DNA of 64,000 nt from Mucilaginibacter aquatilis (GCF_009755275.1 NZ_WQLA01000001.1:558001-622000); one strand, 5' to 3'. Counted from the first letter of the stretch, positions 36,323 through 46,062 are shown. Translations and numbers: made by a program. The notes: generated by a model not told the origin, from the letters alone.

Positions 36323-39300
36323 CTATTTACCACTCTTCACCTTACTCACCACACCACTTACATTAGCAGGCGTAGCTTTACAAGGCAACAAGGTGAAACC
36401 ATAGCTATACGGCTTAGCAGGTATCTGGTAAATATCCAGCGGTGCAGCCACGTCCGACCAACTGTCGTTGCCGCCCACGCCCATCTGTATCAAATCGATG
36501 TTAAGGGTTATGTAACCAGCGTCTTTTAACTTGTTGGTATGCTTGGCTCCTACAATGTTAGCTTCGGTGTACGGCCAGGCGCTCATGCTCAGCAGGCTAT
36601 CGGCTACTACCAACAAACCGTTTTGCTGCTTATCGCCTAAAAACATCCAGCGTACATCGGTGCGGTTACCGTTTTCCTGCGGTACGGCGTAAGGCTCCAT
36701 AAAATCGGTAATCGATTGGCCGTAAATCCCAGCCTCGAAACCGCTTCTACGGTCAATATAATTTTCTAACGGACCACGGCCGTAGTAACTAATATTATCG
36801 TAACTGCGTTTAATGCCGCCCTGCATACCCACCTTAGGCAGGTTTGGCAGGCCGCTTACTTTTGGTGCAAACTGGTAATCAACCTTAACCACACCTGTTG
36901 CGTTAACAGTATAGATCACGGTCACTGCAGCGCTATCGCCCACAACCGTATAGTTGCTGGTTACCGCCACCAATCCATTAGCCAGTTTATTGGCCTTCAC
37001 ATCTTTTAGTTTAGGAACTGATGTATACCACGGTTTGAGCTTTTTATTCGATTTCCAGCCACGAAGATCATTATCAGTAACCGGCCGGGTAAAGTGAGGC
37101 AGGAACGGAGCCGATATTTGCTCCTGATTATTGAATATGTATGAGCTTAAAGCGCCATTTTGCTTGTTGATGCTTACCTTAAAGCCTTTACCGCTCAGCG
37201 TGTAGGCATCGGTACCATCGTTTAACGTAAGAGCACCGTTAGCAGTTGCTGCTTTGGTTGGTACCAAACCTGTCAATGCAAATTGATCTGATGCTATCTC
37301 GTAACCCTTAGCTGCCCAAAGTTCATCTTTACTTAAGCCGAAATGAATATCGGCCAGATACTCATGTCCTGTTTTTAAAGATGGCAGGTATGATTTAATG
37401 CTAATGGTGGTATCTTTTCCGGCTGCAAGATTCATGGACGGCAGTACTTTACTCACCACTACTTTACCGTCTTCACGTATTTGTAACAAAATACTGAAAC
37501 CGGCTAAAGATTGTACAGCACTACGATTAGTGATTTTTACTAAGCCCTTGGCAGCATCTACTAACTCACTCACCACCGGTTGGAACACGTGCTTGCTCTC
37601 AAACATAGCCGCCTTAGGGCGACCATCCGAAGCTACTGTTCCTTTAATGGTAAAATTGTCAAAATACTTTTCGCCGTAATCGCCGCCGTAAGCAAAGAAT
37701 TCGGTTCCGTCATCATCTTTTTTTAGCAAGCCTTGATCTTTATATTCCCAAATAGCACCGCCAATTACGCGCGGTAATGAGCGCCATTGGTCCCAAAGGT
37801 TTTTCAAGTTACCGTTTGAATTACCCATGGCGTGTGAGTATTCCACAAAGAAGATCGGGCGGTTATCACCGTTCTTTTGGTTAACCAGCAAAGGCGCTGT
37901 ATATAAGGCCGGGTACATGCGGCTTACTATATCTACATACGGCTCATCAATAGGATTTTGCAAACGGTGCGAGTGATCGTTTGGTTTGAGGTAACGCGCA
38001 TCGGTTACATCAATATAGCCTTCGGCTTGCGGGGTACCTTGTGCAGGTTCGTAATGTACGGGGCGGGTAATATCAAAATCATGAATCCAGGCGGCCATGG
38101 CAGCATGGTTTGGTCCGCGACCGGCCTCATTGCCTAAGCTCCATATTACAATGCTCGGGTGGTTTTTATCGCGCATTACCATGCGGGTAGCACGGTCGAG
38201 GTAGCCGCTGGTCCAGGCAGGGTCGTTACTTAGTTTAGAGCCTAAACCATGGGTTTCAAGGTTGGCCTCGTCAATCACCAAAATACCGTACTGGTCGCAC
38301 AAATCATACAGATACGGGTCCATAGGATAATGGCTGGTACGGATACAATTGAAATTGAAACGCTTGATGGTGCGCACATCGTCCAAAATATCCTCGCGCG
38401 AAAGCGCCTTGCCTTTCACCGCATGATGGTCGGGGCGGTTGATGCCGTACAGATAAGTCACCTTGCCGTTAATGAGCAGCTTGCTGTTATCTTTTGCAAA
38501 CTCCACGCTACGGAAACCTACGCGGCAGCTTTTCACTTCTAATACCTTACCTGTACTGTCCTCTAACGACAGCGTAAGCGTATATAAGTTCGGTTGTTCG
38601 TCGCTCCATTTGGCCGGGTCGCTCACTTTTGCTTCCATCAGGCCAAACTTTACGTTATCTAAACGCGGGTAAATCTCGTTAATAATATCGTTAACGCTAC
38701 GTTGTAATGGCTTCTCAAAAACTGCTTTGCTGTTCTTATCAAATAATTGCGCTTTAAGCTGATAACCATTGATAGCTTTACCAGTGAGGTTTTCTATACG
38801 TGGGCGAATACTTAACAATGCGTCCTTATACTGCTTATCCAGCTTGGTTTGATAAAAGAAATCGGCAATGCGCAATTTAGGTTCGGCCAGTAGCATTACC
38901 TCGCGGTGGATGCCGCTTAAACGCCATTGATCCTGATCTTCGAGGAAAGAACCATCGCTCCAGCGGATGTTTTGTACCGACACAATGTTTTCACCTGCCT
39001 GTAAATAAGGCGTTATGTTAAATTCCGATGACAGGAAGCTATCCTCGCCATAACCCAAAAACTTGCCGTTTAACCACACCTTAAAGCCCGAACTTACGCC
39101 GCCAAAGTGCAGGGTAACATTCATATCTTTCCAATTGGCAGGCAGGGTAAATGTGCGCTGGTAACTACCTACGCCGTTCATATCATGCGGTACATAAGGC
39201 GGGTTAACCGGGCGGAACGGGTATACCGCGCTTTTATAAATAGGCTTACCATAACCCAGCATTTCCACGCTTGAAGGCACGCTTATTTTCTTCCAGCCGC

Positions 39301-39622
39301 TAACACGGCTTTTGTAAAAATCCTTAGGTGCATCGGCAGGTTTTTCAGCAAACGAAAAATCCCACTGACCATTGAGCAACAACATACGGCCCGATTTATC
39401 GCGCTCGCCTTTTAAAGCTTCGTTTATTGTGGCAAACGAATAAGCCGTAGCGCGCGAGGCATCGCGGTTAATGCCGCTTACCAACGGGTCTTCCCAGGGT
39501 TCGGTACTAAAAATAGCTGGTGCGTTGGGTACTGCAGCCGGTGTTTTATCAACCAGCTGTGCAAATAAACTGCCGGGCAATAAAACAGAAAATATGGTAT
39601 AGATGATTTGTTTCTTCATCAA
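36323..39622 (-). CDS. GH2 beta-galactosidase (LacZ-like)
   Basis: The 1099-residue secreted enzyme has a signal peptide (IIYTIFSVLLPGSLFAQ). The full LacZ domain order is present: jelly-roll sugar-binding domain (about 75-250), Ig-like domain (about 255-375), TIM barrel (about 378-690), a second Ig-like domain and the Bgal_small_N domain (about 830-1080). Acid/base Glu499 lies in WSLGNEAGRG and nucleophile Glu594 in FFVEYSHAMGNS. It should remove beta-galactosyl or a similar residue from the oligosaccharide. Its start codon directly abuts the stop of the upstream symporter gene. A second, shorter GH2 is at 52224-55013. Confidence 0.95.
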   Translation of the reverse strand: MMKKQIIYTIFSVLLPGSLFAQLVDKTPAAVPNAPAIFSTEPWEDPLVSGINRDASRATAYSFATINEALKGERDKSGRMLLLNGQWDFSFAEKPADAPKDFYKSRVSGWKKISVPSSVEMLGYGKPIYKSAVYPFRPVNPPYVPHDMNGVGSYQRTFTLPANWKDMNVTLHFGGVSSGFKVWLNGKFLGYGEDSFLSSEFNITPYLQAGENIVSVQNIRWSDGSFLEDQDQWRLSGIHREVMLLAEPKLRIADFFYQTKLDKQYKDALLSIRPRIENLTGKAINGYQLKAQLFDKNSKAVFEKPLQRSVNDIINEIYPRLDNVKFGLMEAKVSDPAKWSDEQPNLYTLTLSLEDSTGKVLEVKSCRVGFRSVEFAKDNSKLLINGKVTYLYGINRPDHHAVKGKALSREDILDDVRTIKRFNFNCIRTSHYPMDPYLYDLCDQYGILVIDEANLETHGLGSKLSNDPAWTSGYLDRATRMVMRDKNHPSIVIWSLGNEAGRGPNHAAMAAWIHDFDITRPVHYEPAQGTPQAEGYIDVTDARYLKPNDHSHRLQNPIDEPYVDIVSRMYPALYTAPLLVNQKNGDNRPIFFVEYSHAMGNSNGNLKNLWDQWRSLPRVIGGAIWEYKDQGLLKKDDDGTEFFAYGGDYGEKYFDNFTIKGTVASDGRPKAAMFESKHVFQPVVSELVDAAKGLVKITNRSAVQSLAGFSILLQIREDGKVVVSKVLPSMNLAAGKDTTISIKSYLPSLKTGHEYLADIHFGLSKDELWAAKGYEIASDQFALTGLVPTKAATANGALTLNDGTDAYTLSGKGFKVSINKQNGALSSYIFNNQEQISAPFLPHFTRPVTDNDLRGWKSNKKLKPWYTSVPKLKDVKANKLANGLVAVTSNYTVVGDSAAVTVIYTVNATGVVKVDYQFAPKVSGLPNLPKVGMQGGIKRSYDNISYYGRGPLENYIDRRSGFEAGIYGQSITDFMEPYAVPQENGNRTDVRWMFLGDKQQNGLLVVADSLLSMSAWPYTEANIVGAKHTNKLKDAGYITLNIDLIQMGVGGNDSWSDVAAPLDIYQIPAKPYSYGFTLLPCKATPANVSGVVSKVKSGK

Positions 39623-41218
39623 TTAATGTCCGTTAAAATATAAGTATAAGCCAATCATTACTACGGTTAACAGCACCCAAGCCATTTTAACTTTGGATGA
39701 TGTTTTCGGCGTGTTTTGTTCTTCGTCTTCGTCGGCTATGTACACTTTAGGATTACGATCAACCAGCGATACAACAATGGCAACCACCATTAGGAAAGCA
39801 AACGTGTAGAATGATAACAGCAAGTAATGCGGCCAAAAAGTATAAACATCTTTAGGGAAAACCCATAGATATAAAACGCCAACAGTAAGGCTGAATGCAG
39901 ACCCGGCAGAAAGGATGGTATTGACCGCTGTACGGGTAGTACGCTTCCAGAAAACAGTAAGCAAAAACACAACTGATAAAGGCGGCGCAATAAAGCCCAG
40001 TATCGACTGGAATACGTCGAAGAATTTTAATCCTTTAATGCTATCCAAAGCAATGGCTACCCCTACCGACAGGATACAACCCACGATGATTGACATGCGG
40101 CCAACGCTGATGAGTTGCTTGTTGGTAGCGTTTTTGTTGATACGCTCGGCATAAATATCCATTGTGAACACCGTACTTAACGAGTTAAGCGACGAGCCTA
40201 TGGTACCCACCAAAACGGCTATTAATACCACGATAACTAAACCGTTCAATCCTGCAGGGAACAAGTTGGTCACCATGGTCATGTAGGCCAGATTTTCGTC
40301 TTTTAAATCAGGGAAAATAACGCGGCAAAGTATACCGGTGAATATGAACAGCGGCAGCGAAAGAATTTTTAACCAGCCAATGAAATTAACACCAAGTTGC
40401 CCTTGCTCAAGATTACGGGCACCCAATACCGATTGCACCATAGATTGATCGGTACAAAAGAAGGCTACGGCAGCGACCGGATAACCCAGTAATATGGCAT
40501 GCCATGGATAAGCGGCATCAGTTGTTGGATGTAGTAAATTCCAGAAGCCTGACGGTGTTTGGCTAATTACGTTAGATAAGCCCCCTGCGCGTTGCAAACC
40601 CAAAACAGTAAGTAAAATAGATACGCCTATAAGCAATAACATCTGGAAAACATTCACCTTAGCAATAGCCGTTAAACCACCCATATAGGTAAACAAACCG
40701 GCAAAGGCCACCAACACAATAACCGACTCCCACATAGGGATGCCCAATATTTGCCTTACTAAAGTTCCGCCTGCATAAAGGCCAAGCGACAACCACGAGA
40801 TTTGAATTTTAATGAGCGCATACCAGGCCAAAATGGTACGGGTAGAATCGCCGTAGCGGTTACCCATAAACTCGGGCATGGTGTTTACTTTGGCAGCCAG
40901 GTAACGCGGTGCAAACACCAATGCCAGCAGCATTAAAAACACAAAGGCGTACCAATCAAAGTTTACGGCCACAATGCCCGTACTGAAGCCAACACCAGCA
41001 AAAGCCACCAGCATAGAGGGCCCAACGTTGGTACCCCACATGTTAAAGCCGATGCTTGACCAGCCCAATGATTTATCGCCAAGGAACAAGGTTCCTTCTT
41101 CATCGCCGCGCTTGCGGTTTTTAAAACTGGCCTGTATACCCAAAAACATCAGTACCCCCAAATAGGCGGCAACAATGGCATAATCGAGTAAGGTTAAATG
41201 TTGTACAATGTTTCCCAT
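39623..41218 (-). CDS. sodium:solute symporter (SSS/SLC5 family)
   Basis: The 531-residue membrane protein has about 13-14 helices. SSS features are GDKSLGWSSIGFNMWGTNVGPSM, APRYLAAKVNTMPEFMGNRYG and SSLNSLSTVFTMDIY. It imports a small organic solute, most likely a monosaccharide released by the locus, with sodium. It is embedded between Gfo/Idh (9 nt upstream) and GH2 (0 nt downstream), which ties the substrate to this pathway. As RhaT already covers rhamnose, a different sugar such as galactose, fucose, apiose or an acidic sugar is plausible (inference). Confidence 0.92.
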   Translation of the reverse strand: MGNIVQHLTLLDYAIVAAYLGVLMFLGIQASFKNRKRGDEEGTLFLGDKSLGWSSIGFNMWGTNVGPSMLVAFAGVGFSTGIVAVNFDWYAFVFLMLLALVFAPRYLAAKVNTMPEFMGNRYGDSTRTILAWYALIKIQISWLSLGLYAGGTLVRQILGIPMWESVIVLVAFAGLFTYMGGLTAIAKVNVFQMLLLIGVSILLTVLGLQRAGGLSNVISQTPSGFWNLLHPTTDAAYPWHAILLGYPVAAVAFFCTDQSMVQSVLGARNLEQGQLGVNFIGWLKILSLPLFIFTGILCRVIFPDLKDENLAYMTMVTNLFPAGLNGLVIVVLIAVLVGTIGSSLNSLSTVFTMDIYAERINKNATNKQLISVGRMSIIVGCILSVGVAIALDSIKGLKFFDVFQSILGFIAPPLSVVFLLTVFWKRTTRTAVNTILSAGSAFSLTVGVLYLWVFPKDVYTFWPHYLLLSFYTFAFLMVVAIVVSLVDRNPKVYIADEDEEQNTPKTSSKVKMAWVLLTVVMIGLYLYFNGH

Positions 41219-41227
41219 GCCGTAAGG

Positions 41228-42313
41228 TTAGGCTTTTAAAATATCGGGTGAAATGTTAAACTCGGCCAGTATATCGTTAATTTTTACCGGCATCCCGGTT
41301 TTAAGCGTGCGGTCCATTGCTTGTAATAATGCTACTGTTCCAACACCTTCTTTTACGTCGGGGTATGCAGTTTTGCCGTTTTCAAGGCAGTCGGCTACGT
41401 ACTCTAAGTAATTCTGATATTCGCCTGCGTGATGGCTTTGCCCTTCGAAACGGAAATAGTATTTTAAGGTTGAATCGCCCCAAACCACAATTTTTTCTTC
41501 ACCGGTTTTATCGGTAACAGCGTAGCGCAACTCATGGTAATCGGCTTGTGAAGCGCCACCGGTTCCGCGTAAAATAGTGCTCATACCGCTATCGCGCTGC
41601 GCAGGTTGGGTAGGACCTGTATAACAACCACTTACCCGGGCAATACGACCGTCGGTAGCCTTAAAGATGAAGTGCATGGTGTCCTCGTTTTTCAATCCGG
41701 CTTTTTGACCGTTAGCGCTGATCATCCCATAACCCATAACTTCTTCTACATTAGGTAAATACCAGCGTATAAAATCAACCGGGTGACTTAAACCACCATA
41801 CAGCCATTTAAATGCTTGCTCCAAAGCCCATGGTTTCTCTAAAAACCAGCGATGATCAGCATGGTATTGAGCTTCAATGGTAATTAAATCACCAATTAAA
41901 CCTTCTTCAAAATCTTTACGCTGACGTTTGGCCGGCTCAAAAAAGCGTGAGCTCTGGCCAATAAACACCTTTTTACCGGTTGATTCTGAAAGCTGGATAA
42001 GCTCTACAGCATCACTCAGATCATCAATAAAAGGTTTAGTGCAAATAACATGCTTACCCGCCGAAAGTGCCTGCTTTACGTGCGTAGCATGCAGGTGATC
42101 GGGGGTGTAAATGGCAATCAGGTCAATTTCGGGATTGTTTAGCATTTCATCATACTCGGTGGTATAGCTATGAAAGTTGAACTCCTCGGCACGCTTTTTA
42201 CACATATCGAGGTTGCGGTCGCATACCATGGTAAGTTCGCATTTTGAACTGTGCAACGCCGCCGACATGGTGCTGCGGCCTTCGCCCAAACCTAAAATTC
42301 CTATTTTCAGCAT
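41228..42313 (-). CDS. Gfo/Idh/MocA-family oxidoreductase
   Basis: The 361-residue protein begins with the Rossmann motif ILGLGEGRSTM (GxGxG). The family EKP-type motif appears as CTKPFIDDLSDAVEL near residue 95, with Thr replacing Glu. A C-terminal substrate domain includes LYGGLSHPVDFIRWYLPNVEEV. There is no signal peptide, so it is cytoplasmic. It would oxidise or reduce a sugar or sugar acid with NAD(P). It is in tight operon with the SSS symporter. The Glu-to-Thr change at the motif and the unknown substrate are worth noting. Confidence 0.9.
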   Translation of the reverse strand: MLKIGILGLGEGRSTMSAALHSSKCELTMVCDRNLDMCKKRAEEFNFHSYTTEYDEMLNNPEIDLIAIYTPDHLHATHVKQALSAGKHVICTKPFIDDLSDAVELIQLSESTGKKVFIGQSSRFFEPAKRQRKDFEEGLIGDLITIEAQYHADHRWFLEKPWALEQAFKWLYGGLSHPVDFIRWYLPNVEEVMGYGMISANGQKAGLKNEDTMHFIFKATDGRIARVSGCYTGPTQPAQRDSGMSTILRGTGGASQADYHELRYAVTDKTGEEKIVVWGDSTLKYYFRFEGQSHHAGEYQNYLEYVADCLENGKTAYPDVKEGVGTVALLQAMDRTLKTGMPVKINDILAEFNISPDILKA

Positions 42314-42364
42314 AATTATATATTCGTATTTCTTTATAAAACTTCAAATTCTTTACCTAAAACC

Positions 42365-44914
42365 TCATTTTCCTGTGGGTTGAAAGAACACCCAAACCTC
42401 GCCCGGTTTGGTGCCTTTTACACCCTCCTGGTACTGGCTCATGATCTTGTTCCAGTCGTTAACCCTTGGGTTGTTTTCGGTGGTTTTGGGGTTTAGCTTG
42501 TCAAGGTCTTCGCCTTTTGGTATGCTGATGATGAGCATAAGCTGGCGCCCATTCTTTAATATTACCAATTGCTGGAAGCTGGCGTTACAGAACCCTTTGC
42601 TTACCTCGGGCCACTTAGTAAATTGGGTGGCGTGGTAATTCAAATACTCTTGTTGTTTTTTCGTATCGGCAACCAGGTTTGTGCTCAATATCACGTTGTC
42701 CCACTCGGCAACAGTTTTGCCATCAGGACAATTATTTTTGCGGTTAAAGGTGTAAAACCTATCGGTATATAATTTCACCTCCGCTTTAGGAAACATTTCC
42801 TTCAACTTTTTTACCTGGCTTTCGGCGTTAGGTATGTATCCAAAAATCACCGTGCGGTTGGTCCACTGGTAAACGGCAGATTTTGGGATACCGTTACGGA
42901 TGCACAGGTCTTTCACCTGTTCTAAATCTACAGCTTTATCATCGGCATTTACTATTTCAATCACCTGCGGATTATCGGCAAAAGCATCATAACCTACATA
43001 ATTGATTGGCGATGTGGCTGTAGTTGATACGTTTTTGAACAGGTGCTTATAGTCATTCTGCAAACCAGCATTTTGCTTAATGCTGTTGCTTACCTGCGGG
43101 CCATTATTTTCCCACTTATTATCAGGTCCGTTTGCATTTTGCAGAAATTTATCAGCCGGAGTCCAGTTGTTTTTTACGGTGAAGCCTGATGAACCTTCAT
43201 CGCAATACAGGTAAAACCAGTGGTGAACATCGTGTGCGTACGGTACTTTGTAAACACTGTCTATATAGTTTTCTGAGATAACCGAACCAGGTTGCGCCGA
43301 AAGCGTATAAATGCCCGATACATCGTACAAGTGTTTACCGTACCGCGATATTTTGTTAGCGGTTATTTTGTTGCCGCTCATGGCGTTGTTGAGCTTGGTC
43401 CAGCCCCAGCCCATGCTGATGCCGCTGTATGATACTTCGCTGATGTCGTTATGCTCAATGCTGATGTTTTTTACATAGCCGGTGCCAATGCCTACACAGC
43501 CCCAATCCTCGTTGGTAACATCGGTAATGAGGTTGTTAATAATGCGCTCGTTGGTGCAAACCTCACGCTTATCATCAGGGTTGTAAGGCAGGTGTACTTC
43601 AAAGGCCTCGTCAGAAAAAGTGCCCACTTGTATTCCTGTTCCACCTATATCTTTAAAAAGATTGCCTTTAATCTCATTATCGTGCGTTCCGCGCTGGTAA
43701 TTAACTCCGGTTGATGCCATGTGCTCAAAACGGCAGCCCTCAAAACCGGTATGATGTGCATAAGCCACTTCCACCGCGGCAGCAGGGCGACCAACCCATG
43801 CCTGGTTTTCTAATCCTTTTTTCTCTGGAGTACCTGCAACCTTCAACTTGTAAGCATCGGTCATGTACATACCGGCCTGGTGCGGCACATGCCCTTGCTG
43901 CGATGGGCGTAACCAGGTAGCATGCTCAAAGGCTATACCTTTTACGTACACATAGCTCACGGGGCGGTCGGCGGTGCCGGTCATTTTTAGCAGCGTTTGC
44001 TGTGCGGGGGCAACCACCTTTGCGCTGGTTATGGTTTCGCCAGTGCGCGGCCAGTAGTATATTTTATTAGTTTTAGCATCGGCATACCACTCGCCCGGCT
44101 GGTTTAAGAACTCCAGGGCGTTGGTCAAATAAAAGGCCGAATTGCCATTCATCTTCTTATCCTTATCTATTACCGCCTGTGGCCAGGGGTGCTCAAACTG
44201 TATGCGGCTCTCGGGCTGTTGAAAGGTGACTTTGGCTTTATCACCTACTACAGTCAAAGTTTTAATACGCAAATTTGCTATGGCCCACATTTGGTGAATA
44301 AGCATTTCCATTTGGCCTATGGCACCTGTTTTAATTTTGGGTGCCGGTATCCACATTTCCTGCTTTACCTTATCAACCGACAAAATGCGGCTCATCAAAT
44401 TATCGTTATCCACCTCGCGGGCACGAACGGCTTTCTTTCCGTTCACCCATAACTGGCGGAACAACAATGCCTGCCCATCCAACGATGGTACATCGGCCAT
44501 CCAAACTTTACCTTGTGCAGAGGCAGGCAAACCGGCTACTTTGGCAACAGCTTTACGCCAGCCTTTAATATTAATACCACCGCTTAAAACAGGTTGCCCG
44601 TTAGCTGCAGCCTCAATCCAGGTTGGAGATGTAGCCGTTCCTGAATCTTCCGGACGAATAAATACCGGCTCGTTCAGCCTGTACTCACCACCGGCCATTA
44701 TGATACGAATACCGTTTTTAACGCTCTCATCATTCAATCTGCGTAATTCGCGTGCTTGTCTTAGGGCAGCGTTCAGCGTAGCTTTGGGGCTACCCTTGGT
44801 ACCATCATTGGCATCATTTCCTTTAGGCGACACATAAATATCAGCAGCACGCACGCCTGCCGATAGTGTTATTGTTAATAACAAAAGGAGTGTTTTACGT
44901 AGAGCTTTATTCAT
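42365..44914 (-). CDS. GH141-like beta-helix glycosidase fused to an L-rhamnose-mutarotase-type domain
   Basis: The 849-residue product is counted from the ATG at 44914 (MNKALRKTLLLLLTITLSAG, a good signal peptide). A longer frame starts 39 nt upstream. Residues about 23-640 are a right-handed parallel beta-helix of the GH141 type (DIYVSPKGNDANDGTKGSP, EYRLNEPVFIRPEDSG, HGVN/THDNEI turns, DVSGIYTLSAQPG). Residues about 742-849 resemble the L-rhamnose mutarotase family: Tyr757 and His761 in EYLNYHATQF align with the catalytic Tyr/His, then KWPEV. Residues about 655-730 look like a second, degenerate copy of that fold. GH141 includes an RG-II alpha-L-fucosidase. The fusion is described under findings. 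Confidence 0.88.
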   Translation of the reverse strand: MNKALRKTLLLLLTITLSAGVRAADIYVSPKGNDANDGTKGSPKATLNAALRQARELRRLNDESVKNGIRIIMAGGEYRLNEPVFIRPEDSGTATSPTWIEAAANGQPVLSGGINIKGWRKAVAKVAGLPASAQGKVWMADVPSLDGQALLFRQLWVNGKKAVRAREVDNDNLMSRILSVDKVKQEMWIPAPKIKTGAIGQMEMLIHQMWAIANLRIKTLTVVGDKAKVTFQQPESRIQFEHPWPQAVIDKDKKMNGNSAFYLTNALEFLNQPGEWYADAKTNKIYYWPRTGETITSAKVVAPAQQTLLKMTGTADRPVSYVYVKGIAFEHATWLRPSQQGHVPHQAGMYMTDAYKLKVAGTPEKKGLENQAWVGRPAAAVEVAYAHHTGFEGCRFEHMASTGVNYQRGTHDNEIKGNLFKDIGGTGIQVGTFSDEAFEVHLPYNPDDKREVCTNERIINNLITDVTNEDWGCVGIGTGYVKNISIEHNDISEVSYSGISMGWGWTKLNNAMSGNKITANKISRYGKHLYDVSGIYTLSAQPGSVISENYIDSVYKVPYAHDVHHWFYLYCDEGSSGFTVKNNWTPADKFLQNANGPDNKWENNGPQVSNSIKQNAGLQNDYKHLFKNVSTTATSPINYVGYDAFADNPQVIEIVNADDKAVDLEQVKDLCIRNGIPKSAVYQWTNRTVIFGYIPNAESQVKKLKEMFPKAEVKLYTDRFYTFNRKNNCPDGKTVAEWDNVILSTNLVADTKKQQEYLNYHATQFTKWPEVSKGFCNASFQQLVILKNGRQLMLIISIPKGEDLDKLNPKTTENNPRVNDWNKIMSQYQEGVKGTKPGEVWVFFQPTGK

Positions 44915-44947
44915 GTGTGTTTTTAATATATAGTTTATTCCCAACTC

Positions 44948-45007
44948 TGTCATTTCGAGGTACGAGAAACTCTTTGAAAGCGATTAGCTTGTTGGTTTGA
45001 GATGACA
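44948..45007. repeat. tgtcat/atgaca palindromic repeat, copy 3
   Basis: Inverted ends are tgtcatttcgag and gagatgaca; the centre reads gcgattagcttgttgg. It lies in the spacer between the TIM-barrel gene and the beta-helix gene. Confidence 0.7.
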
Positions 45008-45029
45008 AGAGTTGCTTATAGTAATTTAT

Positions 45030-45941
45030 CTATCCTTGAAAAATCGACTTTACATATGCCGTATTTGCCGTAAAGTTCCACTTTACGTTGCGCGGGTCTT
45101 TAACATCGCGTGAGCGTTCAATTACCAGCCACCCTTCCCACTTCATTTTATCTAGGGTTTTCTTCACCTTCTTCAAATCAACTTTCGGATCGTTTTGTAA
45201 CCAAAAACCGTCGGTATTGGTACAATGGATCTGGCAAATGCGGTTCTTACCTAAAATCTGCAACTCCTCGTTTACATCGCGGCCATTAGTCCAGGCGTTT
45301 GAGAAATTGAAATAGCTTTTAATTGCTTTTGAGCCTACCTCGTCCAGCAGTTTGGCCTCGTCGGTAGCATTTAATGATGATTCAATACCAATTACCACAC
45401 CTGCTTCCTCAGCTTTAGGAGCAATCATTTTCAGGCGCTCAATTACTGCAGGGCGTAGTTCGGGGTTCTTGGTCAGGTCGGCATTTACACCGAACGGCAA
45501 AAATGCCACCTTTACGTTCATAGCCCTCATGGTATCAATACAATCCTGCACCATGCGGTCTACCCCATCACGTGTGGCAAACGACTGGGCAAAAAATCCA
45601 GTCATTGCCATTGAGCATATCTCCAAGTTCAGCTCTTTGGCTTTATTCAAAAATTGTTGCCTTGTTTCAGGTTGAGCTAACTGGTTTTCAAAAGTCGGCC
45701 GGTTGCCTAATCCGCCCATGTCTACTTCTACCCCATCGGCGCCTATGTCTTTGGCTAACTGAAATGCACCCAATTTCTGACGCTTCAATATCATCAAATC
45801 AACTACTGCCACTTTATAACGACCGCCTTTAGCCGCACCTCCCAATAACGATGCACAACCGCTTTGCGACAGGGCCAATCCAGCGCCAAGCATTGATGTG
45901 TGGGCAATAAAGCCGCGACGTGTAGTTTTCATAGATTTCAT
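45030..45941 (-). CDS. Tat-exported sugar phosphate isomerase/epimerase-like TIM-barrel protein
   Basis: The 303-residue protein opens with a twin-arginine signal, TTRRGFIAHTSMLGAGLAL, followed by a lipobox-like QSGC, so a lipoprotein exported by Tat is likely. The rest is an AP-endonuclease-2-type TIM barrel with DGVEVDMGGLGN, Glu in VIGIESSLNATDEAK, His/Glu in QIHCTNTDGFW and the end WLVIERSRD. Periplasmic members of this group act on sugars without phosphate, including 3-keto sugars. Its placement next to a Gfo/Idh oxidoreductase and an SSS symporter suggests a shared substrate (inference). Confidence 0.88.
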   Translation of the reverse strand: MKSMKTTRRGFIAHTSMLGAGLALSQSGCASLLGGAAKGGRYKVAVVDLMILKRQKLGAFQLAKDIGADGVEVDMGGLGNRPTFENQLAQPETRQQFLNKAKELNLEICSMAMTGFFAQSFATRDGVDRMVQDCIDTMRAMNVKVAFLPFGVNADLTKNPELRPAVIERLKMIAPKAEEAGVVIGIESSLNATDEAKLLDEVGSKAIKSYFNFSNAWTNGRDVNEELQILGKNRICQIHCTNTDGFWLQNDPKVDLKKVKKTLDKMKWEGWLVIERSRDVKDPRNVKWNFTANTAYVKSIFQG

Positions 45942-45961
45942 GTTCTTTTATTCTTTTATTT

Positions 45962-46054
45962 GGGCGTTGCCTTCGCCCGGGCTATCCGCTGCAAGTCCTC
46001 GTTTCGCTATGGCTACACTCCGGGCTTTTCACTGCTATCCCTAACGCAAACTGC
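45962..46054 (-). repeat. 3'-flank repeat, copy 3
   Basis: It lies 8 nt beyond the stop of the STN-esterase gene. It is very close in sequence to copy 1 (32605-32698) and in the same orientation. Confidence 0.8.
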
Positions 46055-46062
46055 TATCAAAC

